64,000 nucleotides of DNA from Dactylorhiza incarnata (lineage: Eukaryota > Streptophyta > Magnoliopsida > Asparagales > Orchidaceae), in contig JAWHQI010000272.1 of NCBI GenBank assembly GCA_033032865.1, forward strand, positions 1,860,001-1,924,000, read 5' to 3'. Positions 10,387-22,307 of this stretch are shown piece after piece (positions within the stretch are counted from its first letter, which is position 1; every line of letters begins with the position of its first letter). Under the pieces are notes generated by a model. That model was not told the origin of the DNA. It did no database searches and was given only the letters and a program-made list of their open reading frames with translations. The position numbers and the translations under genes were made by a program.

Positions 10387-12490
10387 AATTTTGTTGATAT
10401 TTTGAAAAAAAATCACTATTGATTTTATCCTTATCTTTTCTTACTATAAAAATAAAAAAAAACTAAACAAAAAAATTTAAACCCCCCCCCCCCAAAACAC
10501 CAAAAATATGTCATTCCTTATTTTTATAAACTTTAAGAAATACAAAAAATCACAAAAAAATGAAAAAACTTTAAAAAAACTAACACCAAAAAAAAATCTG
10601 TCATTCTTTGGTTTGTCTTTTACTTATTTTGTTTCATTTCGAATAATTTTTGTATATATAAATAAAGTTTGTTATATCTTTTTGTAAAAAGAAAAAAAAG
10701 AAAACCAAAATAAAAAAAATTTACAAAACTCATAAAAATGACAAAATAGTTTTTTCCTTTCTTTTGTTTTTCTTTTTTTGTTTTGTATAGTTATATTTTG
10801 TTTGTATAAGTGTTTTTTTCTTATACTACAAAATTAGTTTTTATTTAACAATATTTTGCAGGTATTAATCCGGTCATCCCGTCTCCAAATCAGGGGCGTG
10901 CTTTTTCCCCCTGCTATTTCCTTTCTTGTATTTTTCATGTTTTTGTATGTATAGACTTGTTCCTCATACTTAATTTCAACATTGAGGACAATGTTGACTT
11001 TTAAGTATGTGGTGTTTTCTCCTCTTTTTGTAATTATTTTTGTCCCTCCATATTAGAAAAAACCTCAAAAAAAATTAAAAATGGAAAAAATATTATGTAT
11101 ATATTTATGCACATTGGAAAAAATTCAAAAAATATCATTATGAAAAAAAAAAATTGAAGTCTTTTTTCTTTCTTTTTCTTCTTTTTCTTTTTTAAGTATT
11201 AATGTATATATAAGATAAAGATTTGAAAAATCCAAAAAAATTGAAAAAAATTTACTTAGAAATTTGTTATAACAAAATTCACAAAATTTTGTCATAACAC
11301 CCAAAAAAAATTTATTTACGTTTTTATTTTCCTTTCTTTCTTTCTTTTTCTTTTTTTCTATCTATATGTATTTTGTTACAACAAAAATAAAAAAATAAAA
11401 ATTTTCCAAAAAAAGATCATTTAAAAATTCAAAAAAAATGATGAAAAACTTATCCAAAAAATCCAAAAATAGAATAAAACCCCTACTTGGCTTTTTGTAA
11501 CTTTCAAGGCTAGTCGATTTATTTTTAAGCATTTTCATTATCTTTGGTTTGCTTTTAGTTCATTTTATCATAGTTCGTAAGATTTAAATTTTCAGAGATT
11601 TGATTTTAAAAAGCACTCTATGAATTCAATTTAAATTAGAGAATTTCTTTTAGCACTACTTCTCGTTAGTTTTAAACCGCAACTTCTTGTATTATGTTAG
11701 AAAAAACAACCTTAAACTCTAAATTATTCATACTTTAAACTTTTGGAAGCTTTGGAAAATTGTATCTACTTTATCTTGCTCTCTAAATTTTTTATTTCAA
11801 ATCTAAAAATTTCTAAACCCCTTACATATTATTCCATTTACTTGGTAATTTTGTTTAAAAGATCTTATGTCAATGGGAATAAAATTTCATTCCGTAAACA
11901 TAGGCGCCCAATTAATTAAAGGAAAAGATCTTATGTCAATGGGAACAAGATTTCGTTCCTAAAAACATAGGCATTGGGTATTTTTGAAGAGAAAAAAATA
12001 TAAAAATATATGGGAATAAGATTTCATTTCCTTAACCCAAACTCAAATAAAAAGTGGGGTGAGAGGATAAAATTCATCACCCTAATTCAAAAATCTCTTC
12101 TCTTACCAAGTTTCTCCCCCACCCCTTAACCAATATAATTGAAACCTAGAAAAAATTAAATTTTGGGGAGTGCAATATTTAGTAGTTTTTATTCTTCCTT
12201 AGAAATTTCATAACAAGTTAAAAGTTTTATAATTCTAGTTTAATTTGTCACTAACGATTGCAATATTGCTTGCCTTTTAGCTAACTTAAATAGGTCTTGT
12301 TGGCCAAAATATCTTCTCTTTGTAAGTCATTTTCATAGCTTAGGATTTACCTCTTTAAATCTCTAAAATTTACTTTAAACTTACTTTTCGGTTTATTTGA
12401 ATTTTTAGTGAACTAGAAATTTTATTAATGTCTTAAGAGTATTTTCGTACTTTAGCTCTGGAATAGCAAAAGCTTAAGTATGGGGGTATT
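10387..12490 (+). other. LARD internal region, non-coding
   Basis: This is A- and T-run-rich DNA without a credible reading frame. It holds a 12-bp C run near 10480 and a direct duplication of about 45 bp containing GATCTTATGTCAATGGGAA (from 11861 and from 11926). The line TTGAGGACAATGTTG...TTAAGTATG near 10980 resembles the non-coding 3' part of gypsy-type elements. A purine-rich tract (AAGTATGGGGGTA, 12475-12487) just before the 3' LTR serves as polypurine tract. Confidence 0.7.
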
Positions 12491-14882
12491 TGATAAATAG
12501 AAAAATATACTTATTTTCTATATAGTTTTTGGTATCGTTTTATTAAAAATTTGTAATATTTCTTGTTAAATATTGAATAAATGAATTGTTTTTATATATT
12601 TATATTTATATGTAAAATGAATTATTTAAGTTTATATTAAAACTATATAATAAGTATGTAAATATTTATGTAAGTAATTATGTAAATATATACTATTTAA
12701 GTAGTATATATATATTAAATATAAACATATAGTAATAATAATGTATATATTAAATATATATGTATATATATATATATGTATATATAATAAATAATAGTAA
12801 TAATATATATAAGTCTGCAGGCGCTCAACGAAAGGCCCTGCATTCGACGAATTTTTAAGGCCCTGCGTTCGACGAATTTTCCTGGCCCTGCGTTCGATGA
12901 ACACCGCGATGAGTTCGACGAACAGAACACCGCACTGAGTTCGACGAACAGAACACCGCGCTGCGTTCGACGAACACTTCCCCGCGCTACATTCGACGAA
13001 CACTTCCCCGAGCTGCGTTCGACGAACACCACACTGCGTTCGACGAACACTTCCCCGAGCGGCGTTCGACGAACTCCCTGCTGCGTTCGACGAACTTTAT
13101 ATATATTTATACTATATATAAACATATAACTAACTATATATTTATGTCTGCAGGCGTTCGACGAAAGACGCCCTGCGTTCGACAAACTCTCCTCGAGCGG
13201 CGTTCGACGAATCCCTCTCCGCTGAGTTCGACGAACTCTCCACTGCGCTCGACGAACAGCCCGTTGAGACCCAACCCACCAACCGCTGAGACCATGATCC
13301 GCTGAGACGAACTCAACCCAACAGGAACCGTTGAGATGAACCAAACAGCTGAGACCCAACGCGCCAGCTGCCAAGCTCTATCCGCACCCCAACCTCCAGC
13401 TCACCTCCTTCCCAACAGCTTCCAGGAAGTCAACAGTCAACATGCCAGCTCAACCCACCAGCTCACCACCTTCCACCACCTTCCAGCCAGCTAGCCACCT
13501 TCTAGAAGCCTTCCAAACTCTCTATCCGCACACCCAGCTTCCCCAACACACCAAAAATTCTCTATAAATAGAGGCTGCCCCCCCCCCCCCCCCCCCCCTC
13601 AATATTTCTCTCTCTTGGATTGCCCTTTTGGGTGATCTTCCACCAACCCGTTTCCACCTTAGTTTTTGTATTTTTCTTTTCTTTTTTTGTTGTAATGTTT
13701 TTATTTCGTATAATTTCTATTTCTTATCTTTTTATTTTTTGTAATATTTTCATTATGGCAATAAATAAAGTTAGTTTTTATTTCGTGCAATTTCAAATTC
13801 ATAGCATAGTTTCATTTCTGCAATTTCATTTCTGTATTGTATTTCAATTCATAATTTAGTTTCATTTCTGCCTTGTCATTTCCATTCATAACTTAGATTT
13901 ATTATCCGCACTTCAATTTCTACATTTTTCTTTTCTTTGGCTAAGTTTATTTATTGTCGTAATAATATTATTTTTTTTCGCTTTGATTTGAATTTACTCG
14001 CCGTCATAATTTTTGTTCTTTTTTCTTCCTTGACACGGTAGAGATTAGAGCCGAAGATTATGTTTTCGTTTATTTTCGTTTCAAAGCAACTTTCGTTCTC
14101 GCAATTTTCGTTCTCGTTGTTTTCTTTTCGTTGTTTTATGTTTTCATCGTTTTTCGTTTCCATTATTTTTTTTTTTTTTTTTTTATGTTTTCGTTTTTTT
14201 TTTCTAGTTCTATTAATAGCTTATGCAATTTCTTTTCATAGCGTAGTTTTTTATCGCACTGCATTTATTTCCCGTATACACGTTTGGGTAGAACTTGCAC
14301 TGCATTTATTTCCCACCTACCCATTTGGGTAGAACTCGCGCACGCATTAATTTCCCCTCTACCTATTTGGGTAGAGATTGCACTTATGTCTTTCATTTCT
14401 GTAATTTCAATTCTGTCTTTCATTTCTGTAATTTCAATTCTGTCTTTCAATTTCCTGTAATTTCAATTTCTTTTAAATCACGTAATCGATCGATAAAACA
14501 ATAGCGCGTTTTCTCAAAGTAGAAGTACTCAACAGACCCGGATCTAAATACGACCGCGATATCATTTTCTAAAAAATTAATCCTGTACTATACACGATAA
14601 GGTGCACTTGCCTTTATCGCAAGATAAGTTGGATAAATTACTTTCAAAAACTCTGCGAGAGACCTTTTTTATAAAAATTAATTAACCAAAAAAGAATTTT
14701 GGCCCCGTCGCCGCGGTGCTACCCCCGATATTCCAAAAGTAGGAGCGACCGTCTTCCATCACCTCGATAGGTGGGATAAAGGTTTAGCTCCTCGAAGTAG
14801 GAGTACTGGTCAGATTCCTCAAAAATGCCCGCCGGAATCTAACCGAACCCAGGCTCCGCAGGAATTTAATTTTTACCCATCA
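12491..14882 (+). repeat. LARD 3' LTR
   Basis: This is the sister of the 5' LTR with the same length. It differs by scattered substitutions and by a C homopolymer of about 21 bases (13578-13598), where the 5' LTR has shorter interrupted C runs. The TATA box is at 13562-13572 and the palindrome array at 12830-13365. Confidence 0.92.
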
Positions 14883-15334
14883 GCAAGTCTCTTGTGCCAT
14901 TGAACACAAAGAGACTCATCCTCATTTGCCATAAGACACGCTGGTGAAACAGAATTAATGCAAATAAAATCTAAGCAATAAACATTCCCACTCCTAGTGC
15001 CTGAGAGAATGGTCTCCAAGTCATTAGACTTTTTGATCAAGCACTTGTTATTGTGGAATTCAATGACATAGCCTAGATCACACAGTTGACTTATGCTTAC
15101 TAGGTTGTGTTGTAACCCTTCAACATAAGCTACCCTTATGATTGAGACTATGTCATTGGAGATCATACCATATCCTTTGGTGCTTCCTTTTTCAGATCCC
15201 CCAAAGATAACTTTGGGTCCATTCTTCACAGCCTTGTAGTCATGTAGAAGATTTCTTGTTCCTGTCATGTGCCTTAAGCACCAACTGTCTAAGTACCAAA
15301 TTTGGTTGAGGCTGGTACTTAAACTATCTTGCAA
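14883..15334 (-). pseudogene. Element A protease end / GAG-pre-integrase, proximal half
   Basis: This segment begins in the protease-to-integrase linker with IWYLDSWCLRHMTG, where an active copy usually has LDSGCSRHMTG; the Gly and Ser positions are altered. It continues with the conserved strand set VIFGGSEKGSTKGYG and VSISQLCDLGYVIEF, and ends at WHKRLA, where the LARD is inserted. It lies in the -1 frame relative to gag (gag stop near 15343), as in Sireviruses where gag and pol are in different frames. It continues at 7965 leftward. Confidence 0.85.
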
Positions 15335-15342
15335 GAAGGAGT

Positions 15343-16918
15343 TTAGTTACCCTTAGGACCACAAACAGCTTTGGGTCCTAGGTCCTTGTTAGCAATATGA
15401 AATGACTTCACACTTGCTGCACCCTTTGCAGGAAGGCTCATCTTTGCACAAGACACATTAGGATTGTGCCAACAGTCTATGGCAAAGTGTCCCACTTTAT
15501 CATAGCACCAACATTCATGAATGTTGTATTTCCTCTTCTGACCATTTCTTGAAGGGAGTGCAACACTGTGCATATGTTCAAGAGGGCAGACAACTGAATT
15601 TCTCTTATTTCTTTCAGCAAGGATTTGGCTGAAAGTCAATCTGTGGACAGTCTTAGTAGTCTTTGTTTTAATGACATCAGCTTGCTTTGGTTTTTGGGCA
15701 AGGAAAGATTTGATGGCATTAGGCACTGAGCAACTAGACTTGTCAACTGATTTGACAGCAGTCATGTTCTTAGCTGAATTAATTTTAGAAGAGCTTGCTT
15801 CCTTATTCTTGAATGAAGGGGTTGAAATACCAAATACAAATGGTCCATGTTGGGCCATTTGAATTTCCTCATGGGGTGCTTTCATAGCACTCAATCTCAT
15901 GCCCTTTCTTCCACTATGGGAAGGAGTGTTTTCCTTCCTATAGGCACTTCCATTCTTCCAGTGACCATACATGATTTCATGGTCATACCTGTTGGAGGGA
16001 AGTAACACCTTTTGAAAGGTGGTTTGAGGCTTAGCCTTACCCCTGCTCTTATCTCCACACCCTTCTCCTACTTCCATATTATTGAATCCTAGTCCTCTCC
16101 TATTTGTTTGAGAGGAGAAGGTGTCTATAATGGGAAGGACGGATTTGAGCTTGGAGAATTGAGCCACCAGGCTCTTCTCTTTCACAAGCTTCTCCTCAAG
16201 GTACTTGAAGACCTTGTTCTTCAGGGATATGGTGCTCAGATGGGTGATTGTTATCCCCTTCAGATGGCTAATTTCCCTATACATCTGACTCATCTTGGTA
16301 GATGATTCAGTGCATCCTTGTTTTTCCATCTTAAGGGAATCAATCTCTTGGGATTGCCTCTTGACTAGCTTTTTGCTCTTTTTAAGAGCTTCTAAGATAG
16401 CACCATATCTGTCAATCAATTGATTGACATCTTCTTCAGATTCTAAGTCACTTCTATCAATTGATGAAGGGATTTCAGTATCTGGACCAGTTTCATAATC
16501 AGAAGAGGAGTTTAAGAGAATTAATACCTGTTCATTTTCAGAGATGTTCTGATTGTCCTCATCATCAGTGAAGGCCATGAGGCCTTGCTGAACACTGCCC
16601 TCTTCATCCTCCTCTAAATCACTGTCTGAACGTGATAGAGGGGCCCTGACTCCAACCTTGGCAGCAGGATAATCTTCATCTCCTTCTGCTGCAAATAGCC
16701 CTATGTAGGCTTCTTCTTCATTCTCTGAATCTGAAGTTGAGGATTCAGATTCACTCCAGCTTCTTCCTTTCTTTGCTAGGAAGGATTTTTCCACCTTCCT
16801 ATCCTTCTGGGGATGAGGCTTCTTCTCACCCCTTTCTTTCCTTTTGACTGGGCAGTCGGCAATGAAATGTCCAGGCTTGCTGCAGCAATAGCAAATAATG
16901 TTATTTGAAACATGTTTA
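15343..16918 (-). pseudogene. Element A gag, C-terminal part
   Basis: It starts at the insertion point of element B. A first zinc knuckle, CYCCSKPGHFIADC, lies near 16850-16892. A long acidic, Ser-rich region and a coiled-coil segment (around 16150-16450) follow. A second knuckle-like motif, CWCYDKVGHFAIDC, lies near 15480-15520. Sirevirus gag is known to be long, with this coil-plus-second-knuckle extension. One frame is open for 483 codons, so this is the best preserved ORF of the element. The stop at 15341-15343 separates it from pol. Confidence 0.85.
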
Positions 16919-18282
16919 TGTTTGATCTGTAGGCACCCTTAGAGGGGGGGTGAATAAGGGTTCTAAGATTTTCGAGAATATTTAAATGAAAAACGATTCT
17001 CTGTTGCCACCGCAAGCGGTATTGTTACCGCTCGGCGTTAGTGACAGAGAAAATATGTTTATGTTATAGTAATGAAAATCAGAGATCACGAAACAGAGAT
17101 GAAGAAAGACATATTTTCATTAACAATAAATAATTTTGTTTACAAAATATTTTCCCAATGATACTTGGAAAGAGGCGACGAATGAAAAACTCTATTGGTT
17201 TTTCTATATCGGCCCTTCTCCCAAGGACCGGTTGGCTCTAGCCTATCTCTCACCAGATATGGCCTCAAGCCGCTCTAGCCCTTCCCTCACCGGAAAGGCC
17301 TCGAGCACTCCCTAGATCTACACCCTAGACCTAGCGCCAACGCGAGGCAAATTTCCCCTAGTCCCCGCAAGGCCCTAGTCACCGTGTGGCAAATTCCTCT
17401 ACCGAACAAAAGATATAAAGGTTATAATTAGAAACTAAAACAAAACACAAACTAAAAACTCCCTCAAAAGAAGAACTTGATGTCGATGTAGATGCGATCA
17501 GATCGGTCTTCAAGTTCTTTGCGTTCACGAACGTTGACGGAGTTCTTCGAGCTTCTTGGTGAAGGCTTTCACGAATGCTCTGAATATATGGCTTTAATTC
17601 GTTTTGTAACAGCAAGCAACAACGGAGGAAGCGCACGTCTTTAAATAGAATTAGCCGCTACCGCCTGCGGTAGTACTACCGCCCCGCGCTAGCCACATTA
17701 GGCAATGATCAAGCACACGGATCGTGGCAGCTTAGGCAACATTTGAGTGCCAAACATTGAGCTCCGCCTAGCGCGCTGCGGTAACGCTAACGCTCCACGA
17801 TAGCGAGATAACCTTCCTTCAGCAAATATCTCCTTCCACATTTTATCTTCAATCAAATGCACACGGGAGGATTCCAAAAGCTACCGCCAGGCGATAGACA
17901 TGCCGCACCACTGTAGAGCACATCTCTTTTCGTCAAACGCATCTCATTTCGTCGAACGCCAGTTCGTCTAACGTCATCTACTTTCGTCGAATACCATTTC
18001 GTCGAACGGCATTTTCGTCGAACGACATCTATTTTCGTCGAACACCATTTCGTCGAGCGCATCTCATTTCGTCGAATGCCAGTTCGTCGAACGACGTCTA
18101 TTTTCGTCGATTCGCTAGCACCAGCGGTAGTGCTAACGCTCCGTGGTAGCAACAACACAACATATTCCTATGGAGATTTGAATGCACAGGATCCTGCATG
18201 TTATAAACACAAAAATAAATATGATCAAATACAATAGGATTTGTTATTGTCAAACAAGAGATGTGGAAAGCATGTTCCAACA
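16919..18282 (-). repeat. Element B 3' LTR
   Basis: It runs from TGTTTGATCTG to TGTTCCAACA on the + strand. It carries the Sirevirus-style U5 box (AGAGGGGGGGTGAATAAGG, near 16938), a TATA box on the minus strand (TATTTAAAG, 17640-17650) and, upstream of it, two kinds of palindrome between 17655 and 18160. The sister copy is in the right LTR. The start is slightly mutated (TGTTTGATC against TGTTAGATC). Confidence 0.9.
17655..18160 (-). repeat. U3 palindrome array of element B
   Basis: Two cores alternate: CTACCGCC-A-GGCGGTAG-like units at the ends, and about ten TTCGTCGAA units in the middle (17930-18110). In the 5' LTR the 8-bp-arm palindrome is perfect at 25266-25282, whereas here it reads GGCGATAG, a CpG-type loss. 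The middle units share their core with the LARD array although the two elements belong to different superfamilies. Confidence 0.75.
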
Positions 18283-20374
18283 AACTCCCCTTTTTGATAA
18301 TAACAAATCCCCTTAGAAAGAAATAATTCAAGTGATAGGAATTTGTGTTTATAATAAGAACTAACACGGATAGCATGAAAATTAGGCATGTTCAAATGCT
18401 CCCCCTAAATGAAATCTCTCCCTAAATGAGTTCTCCCCCAACCACAGAACTTCCTCTGAATCTACTCCCCATATATGTGAATTTCTTTCAAATTTATTCT
18501 CCCCCTTTTGGTATTATCAAAAGAGGGTGGAGAGAAAGCCAAAAGAGAAGGCGTGTAATGTTTTTTTAGTAGAGAAGACATGAGCATGAGAACGAGATAA
18601 TACGTAGGGAAGAGAAAAAAAGTGTAGGAGTGAAAGAGCAGTGATAATTCAAGAATACACACTTGTTGAAAAAGAAATATTCATGATCGAGCGAATAAGT
18701 AGTAGAGAGGTGGAATCTAAAGCATAGCAAAAAGAAATGTGGAGTTTCTAGTAGAGAAAAATAGATGGTGTGCAATTCGAAAACACGAAGGATTTTGCTT
18801 TTTAACCTAACCAACAAAGACTTGTTTTGAAAAGTAAGCAAGAAAGAGTAGACAAGGCGTAAGCGGAAGACGAACTAAAAGAATGTAAGAATGATACAAC
18901 ATATCAAGACAAGATAGAGATTTCAATGTCCAAGAGAAAGAAAACAAGTACATTTAGGCATTGTAATGATCATGTCAAAACCAAAACTAGTGCATCAACT
19001 AAGGATTTTAGAGACAAACTATAGATAAGCAATAGACTCCAATTCTTAGGAGTAGAAGGCCTACAAGTGATAATGAAGTGTACAAAAGTAGTGTTTTTGA
19101 TAAAAGTATACATATGAGTAAAGCAAAACACATGGCATGTATAATGGAATGAACACAACATTATTGAAAATGCGTTTTTAGAGTTACTTCTACTCATAAA
19201 GCTAGATAAATTTTTCAATGCACATAGAAAAGTAGTACAACTGCCAAGGTGTTCTGCACACACAATGCTTATTAAGGCTTATCAGGGGTGCAAAGTAGTG
19301 CTTGGGGAATCACAATTATTTTTTTGAAATTTTAGTTATTTGTGATCCGGTGTACAAGAAGTAGTGTAAAAAAAGTGTTTGCAACAAGGCACTTTACAAT
19401 TCTCGCCAAGGTGCTCAACCTCACAATGCTCATTAAGACTTATCAGGAGGGTGAGTAGTGCTTGGTGGAGAAATTTTTGTCAAATATTCATATGAATTTT
19501 TGTTGAAAGACAAAAATCTCCAAATTCACTTGTATTTGCAAACAATATGATTTTTGAAAAAGGTACACACTTCATCATAAAATAGGTGCATGAAAAGAGA
19601 TTTTTGAGTATGGTGTAGGTAAAACTAAGCACACATAGCAATAAGTTTGAGTTGTTTACACTACACTATCATGTAAGAAAAAATTAAATTCATATGTAGG
19701 TTATCAAAAAGCGGGAGTGAATAGATCATTATCAAATATAGGTCATTTACTCATACATAGAGGCAAGCTATACAAATCTACACACGAATTCCATAATCAA
19801 TGTTGAGGCACACGTGATAATGAGCAAGACATGATATAAGACAAAGGTATTAAAGTACTTGAAAGTTGGAAGTGGACATTGAAATCAAAGCTTGAAAAGA
19901 TAAGTTATACCATGCTTGAACCATTTTGAACAAAACATAGTTTTTATATGTTTGTTTTTTGTGTTTGTCAAGACAATGAAAGCAAAAAATGAAAACAAAG
20001 TTTTGTTGATTTATGTGTTTTTTTTTCAATTTTGTAGTTGATTTTGATATATAAAAAACAAAAGCATATTTGTGGTGTTTTGAGAATGTTTTCTAGTTTT
20101 TTTATTTGAGGCTTTCGTGAAGAAAATAAATAAATGCATAAAGGTAAAAAAAAGGCAGCAAAAAAACATGAAAGACAAAAATAAAGAACGAATCAGATTC
20201 ACTATCGCCAGCGCTAGAAGCTATCGCCAGGCGGTAGAGGCAGAACACCAAAAACTTGGGAATCGCGAAATTTTTCGGAATTTTTTGTTGCAGAAAGTTT
20301 GTACAGGTTGGTGACAAGGTGATTCAGTACAGAAATCAGATATGTGTGGTCATAAAAACATGGATTTTGCATGA
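18283..20374 (-). other. Element B polypurine tract and long non-coding 3' region
   Basis: The polypurine tract on the minus strand abuts the LTR (18283-18300). About 2 kb of AT-rich DNA without a credible ORF follows. Two copies of a conserved box, CACAATGCT...CTTATCAGG...AGTAGTGCTTGG, lie at 19260-19310 and 19417-19470, and a third version is in element D near 38284. A lone LTR-type palindrome pair (TATCGCCAGCGCTAG, TATCGCCAGGCGGTAG) sits at 20202-20237. I see no env-like ORF here. Confidence 0.65.
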
Positions 20375-22021
20375 TTAAGTATGAATGTCCAAGACCCCTA
20401 GTTCTAGTCTAAGTATAGCAAATCGTGAATCGGGTAGAGGCTTGGTAAAGATGTCCGCAAGTTGCGATTCAGTTCCAATGAAGTTTACATGAACATGTTC
20501 CTTTTTATGTGATCCCTAATGAAGTGGTGTCTTACGTCTATGTGTTTAGATCGTGAGTGATGAACGGGGTTGTTTGTTAAGTCAATAACACTCTTGTTAT
20601 CACACTTAAGGTCAATATTCGTTAAATGAACCCCAAAGTCTTCTAAGGTTTGAGTCATCCATAATGCTTGGGCACAACAACTTCCTAGTGCAATATATTC
20701 TGCCTTGGTGGTGGAGAGGGTAACAGAATTTTGTTTTCTACTTGACCATGCAACTAGAGAAGGACCTAAGAAATGACAGGTACCACTAGTGCTTTTCCTA
20801 TCTAATGAACAGCCCGCATAATCAGAATTTGAATACCCATGCAAGAGAAAAGAATCATTACTTGGATACCAAAGTCCTAATTTAGATGTGCCGATTAGAT
20901 ATCGAAAAATTCGTTTCACCGCTTTTAAATGAGATTCTTTTGGATTTGCTTGAAATCTAGCACATAAGCATACGGCAAACATAATATCGGGTCTATATGC
21001 ACTAAGGTATAATAGGGATCCAATCATTCCTCTATATAACGTTTGGTCAATTGAAATTCTGGCTTTATCTTTTCCCAATTTTAGTGATGCGCTCATTGGA
21101 GTACTAGCTTGTTTCAAGTTTTCAAAACCAAAACGTTTTAGCATATCATGGACATATTTGGATTGACATATAAAAATTCCGTCATTTCTTTGGGTTATTT
21201 GAAATCCTAAAAAATATGTTTGTTCACCCACTAGACTCATCTCAAATTCATTTTGCATCATTAGAACAACTTCATTACACAACTCTTCATTAGTGGCTCC
21301 AAAAATAATATCATCAACATATATTTATAAAATAATCAAATCATTATCAAAGTGCTTAATGAAGAGCGTGTTATCGGCACTACCCATTTTATAATCTTGC
21401 TTTAATAAAAAAGATGTTAAGCGTTCATACCAAGCACGGGGCGCTTGTTTTAGACCATAAAGCGCTTTTTCTAATCTATATACATGATTTGGAAATTGTT
21501 CATCAATAAAGCCGGGGGGTGTTCAATATAGACTTCTTCTTTAATTATCCTGTTTAAGAAAGCACTTTTAACATCCATTTGAAATAATTTAAACTTCTTA
21601 TAACTCGCAAAAGCTAGAAAAATTCTAATCGATTCAAGGCGAGCAACGGGTGCAAATGTTTCATCAGAATCTACCCCCTCGATTCGAGAGTAACCTTGTG
21701 CCACTAATCGAGCTTTGTTCCTAGTTATTCTAGATTCTCCATCTAATTTATTTTTAAATATCCATTTGACACCAATAATCGGGTGATTAGATGGTCAACT
21801 AGTTTCCAAACCCTATTGCATTCAAATTGATTCAATTCGTCATTCATAGCAATAAACCAAAATTCATCATTCAAAGTGGTGGAAACATTTTTCGGTTCTA
21901 TTTCGGAAACAAAGCATAAGTTTGAAAATGATTCATTAAAAGAAGAACGTGTCGTTACCCCCCCCTTCTGGTTGTCCAATGATAAGCTCCCTTGGATGAT
22001 CTCTTGTAAATCGAAGCACAC
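20375..22021 (-). pseudogene. Copia RT-RNase H of element B
   Basis: RT motifs are readable in several frames: [27 protein letters not shown] (catalytic Asp kept), YVDD near 21308-21320 with a stop just before it, YFLGFQI, and RNase H motifs YSNSDYAGCSLDRKSTSG, STTKAEYIALGSCCAQ and SKHIDVRHHFIRDHI. The last part, with QLADIFTKPL, needs a frame change near 20510 and ends with a TAA at about 20375. Residues suggest the domain was functional before three or more frame breaks. Confidence 0.9.
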
Positions 22022-22307
22022 TTGGAGGCATGAACTCCTCTTGCACCGTCTCTACTTCTTTTTCTTCTTCAAGTGGTTCATCGTCATCATGCTCCAATGG
22101 TGAAAGAGGTTCATCTTCATTACCTACACAAGTAGAATCCACAGTACTGGTGCCTAAAATCCTTCCCTTTCCATTGTCCGCAAATGTCAACATTCCTCAT
22201 TTCTTCTTAGTGAGGCTAAGGAATTTTGCTTTATCGCCCGTCATGTGTTTGGAGCACCCTGAGACCAAGTACCACATGTCTTCCTTTTCCTTAGCCTGCC
22301 AGCATAC
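22022..22307 (-). pseudogene. Deletion junction: protease/pre-integrase fused to the pre-RT linker in element B
   Basis: One continuous frame reads LTFADNGKGRILG, a strand pair normally found in the protease/GAG-pre-integrase region. Within a few residues it becomes the acidic linker that normally lies after integrase (FTRDHPRELIIG, the lead-in to RT). The GAG-pre-integrase remainder and the entire integrase core are therefore absent, and the join lies near 22130-22150. I find no D-D-E motif anywhere in element B. Confidence 0.75.

Larger units (their letters stand above)
7971..14882 (+). mobile_element. LARD: large non-coding LTR retrotransposon in + orientation
   Basis: Two near-identical 2392-bp LTRs (7971-10362 and 12491-14882) flank a 2128-bp internal region without coding capacity. 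Ends are TGATAAAT and CATCA. It is flanked by gcaaa (7966-7970) and gcaag (14883-14887), a 5-bp target duplication with one change. Removing it restores element A's GAG-pre-integrase reading through the LAH motif. The primer-binding site matches tRNA-Asp, as in many Ty3/gypsy elements. With no gag or pol it must have been mobilised by another element. Open frames in the LTRs are repeat artefacts. Confidence 0.92.

Noticed and set aside
18462..20317. Several 60-97 codon frames rich in Phe/Ser/Leu in element B's 3' region
   Set aside because: They are low-complexity translations of AT-rich DNA with no conserved start and no match between B and D; not accepted as an env-like gene.
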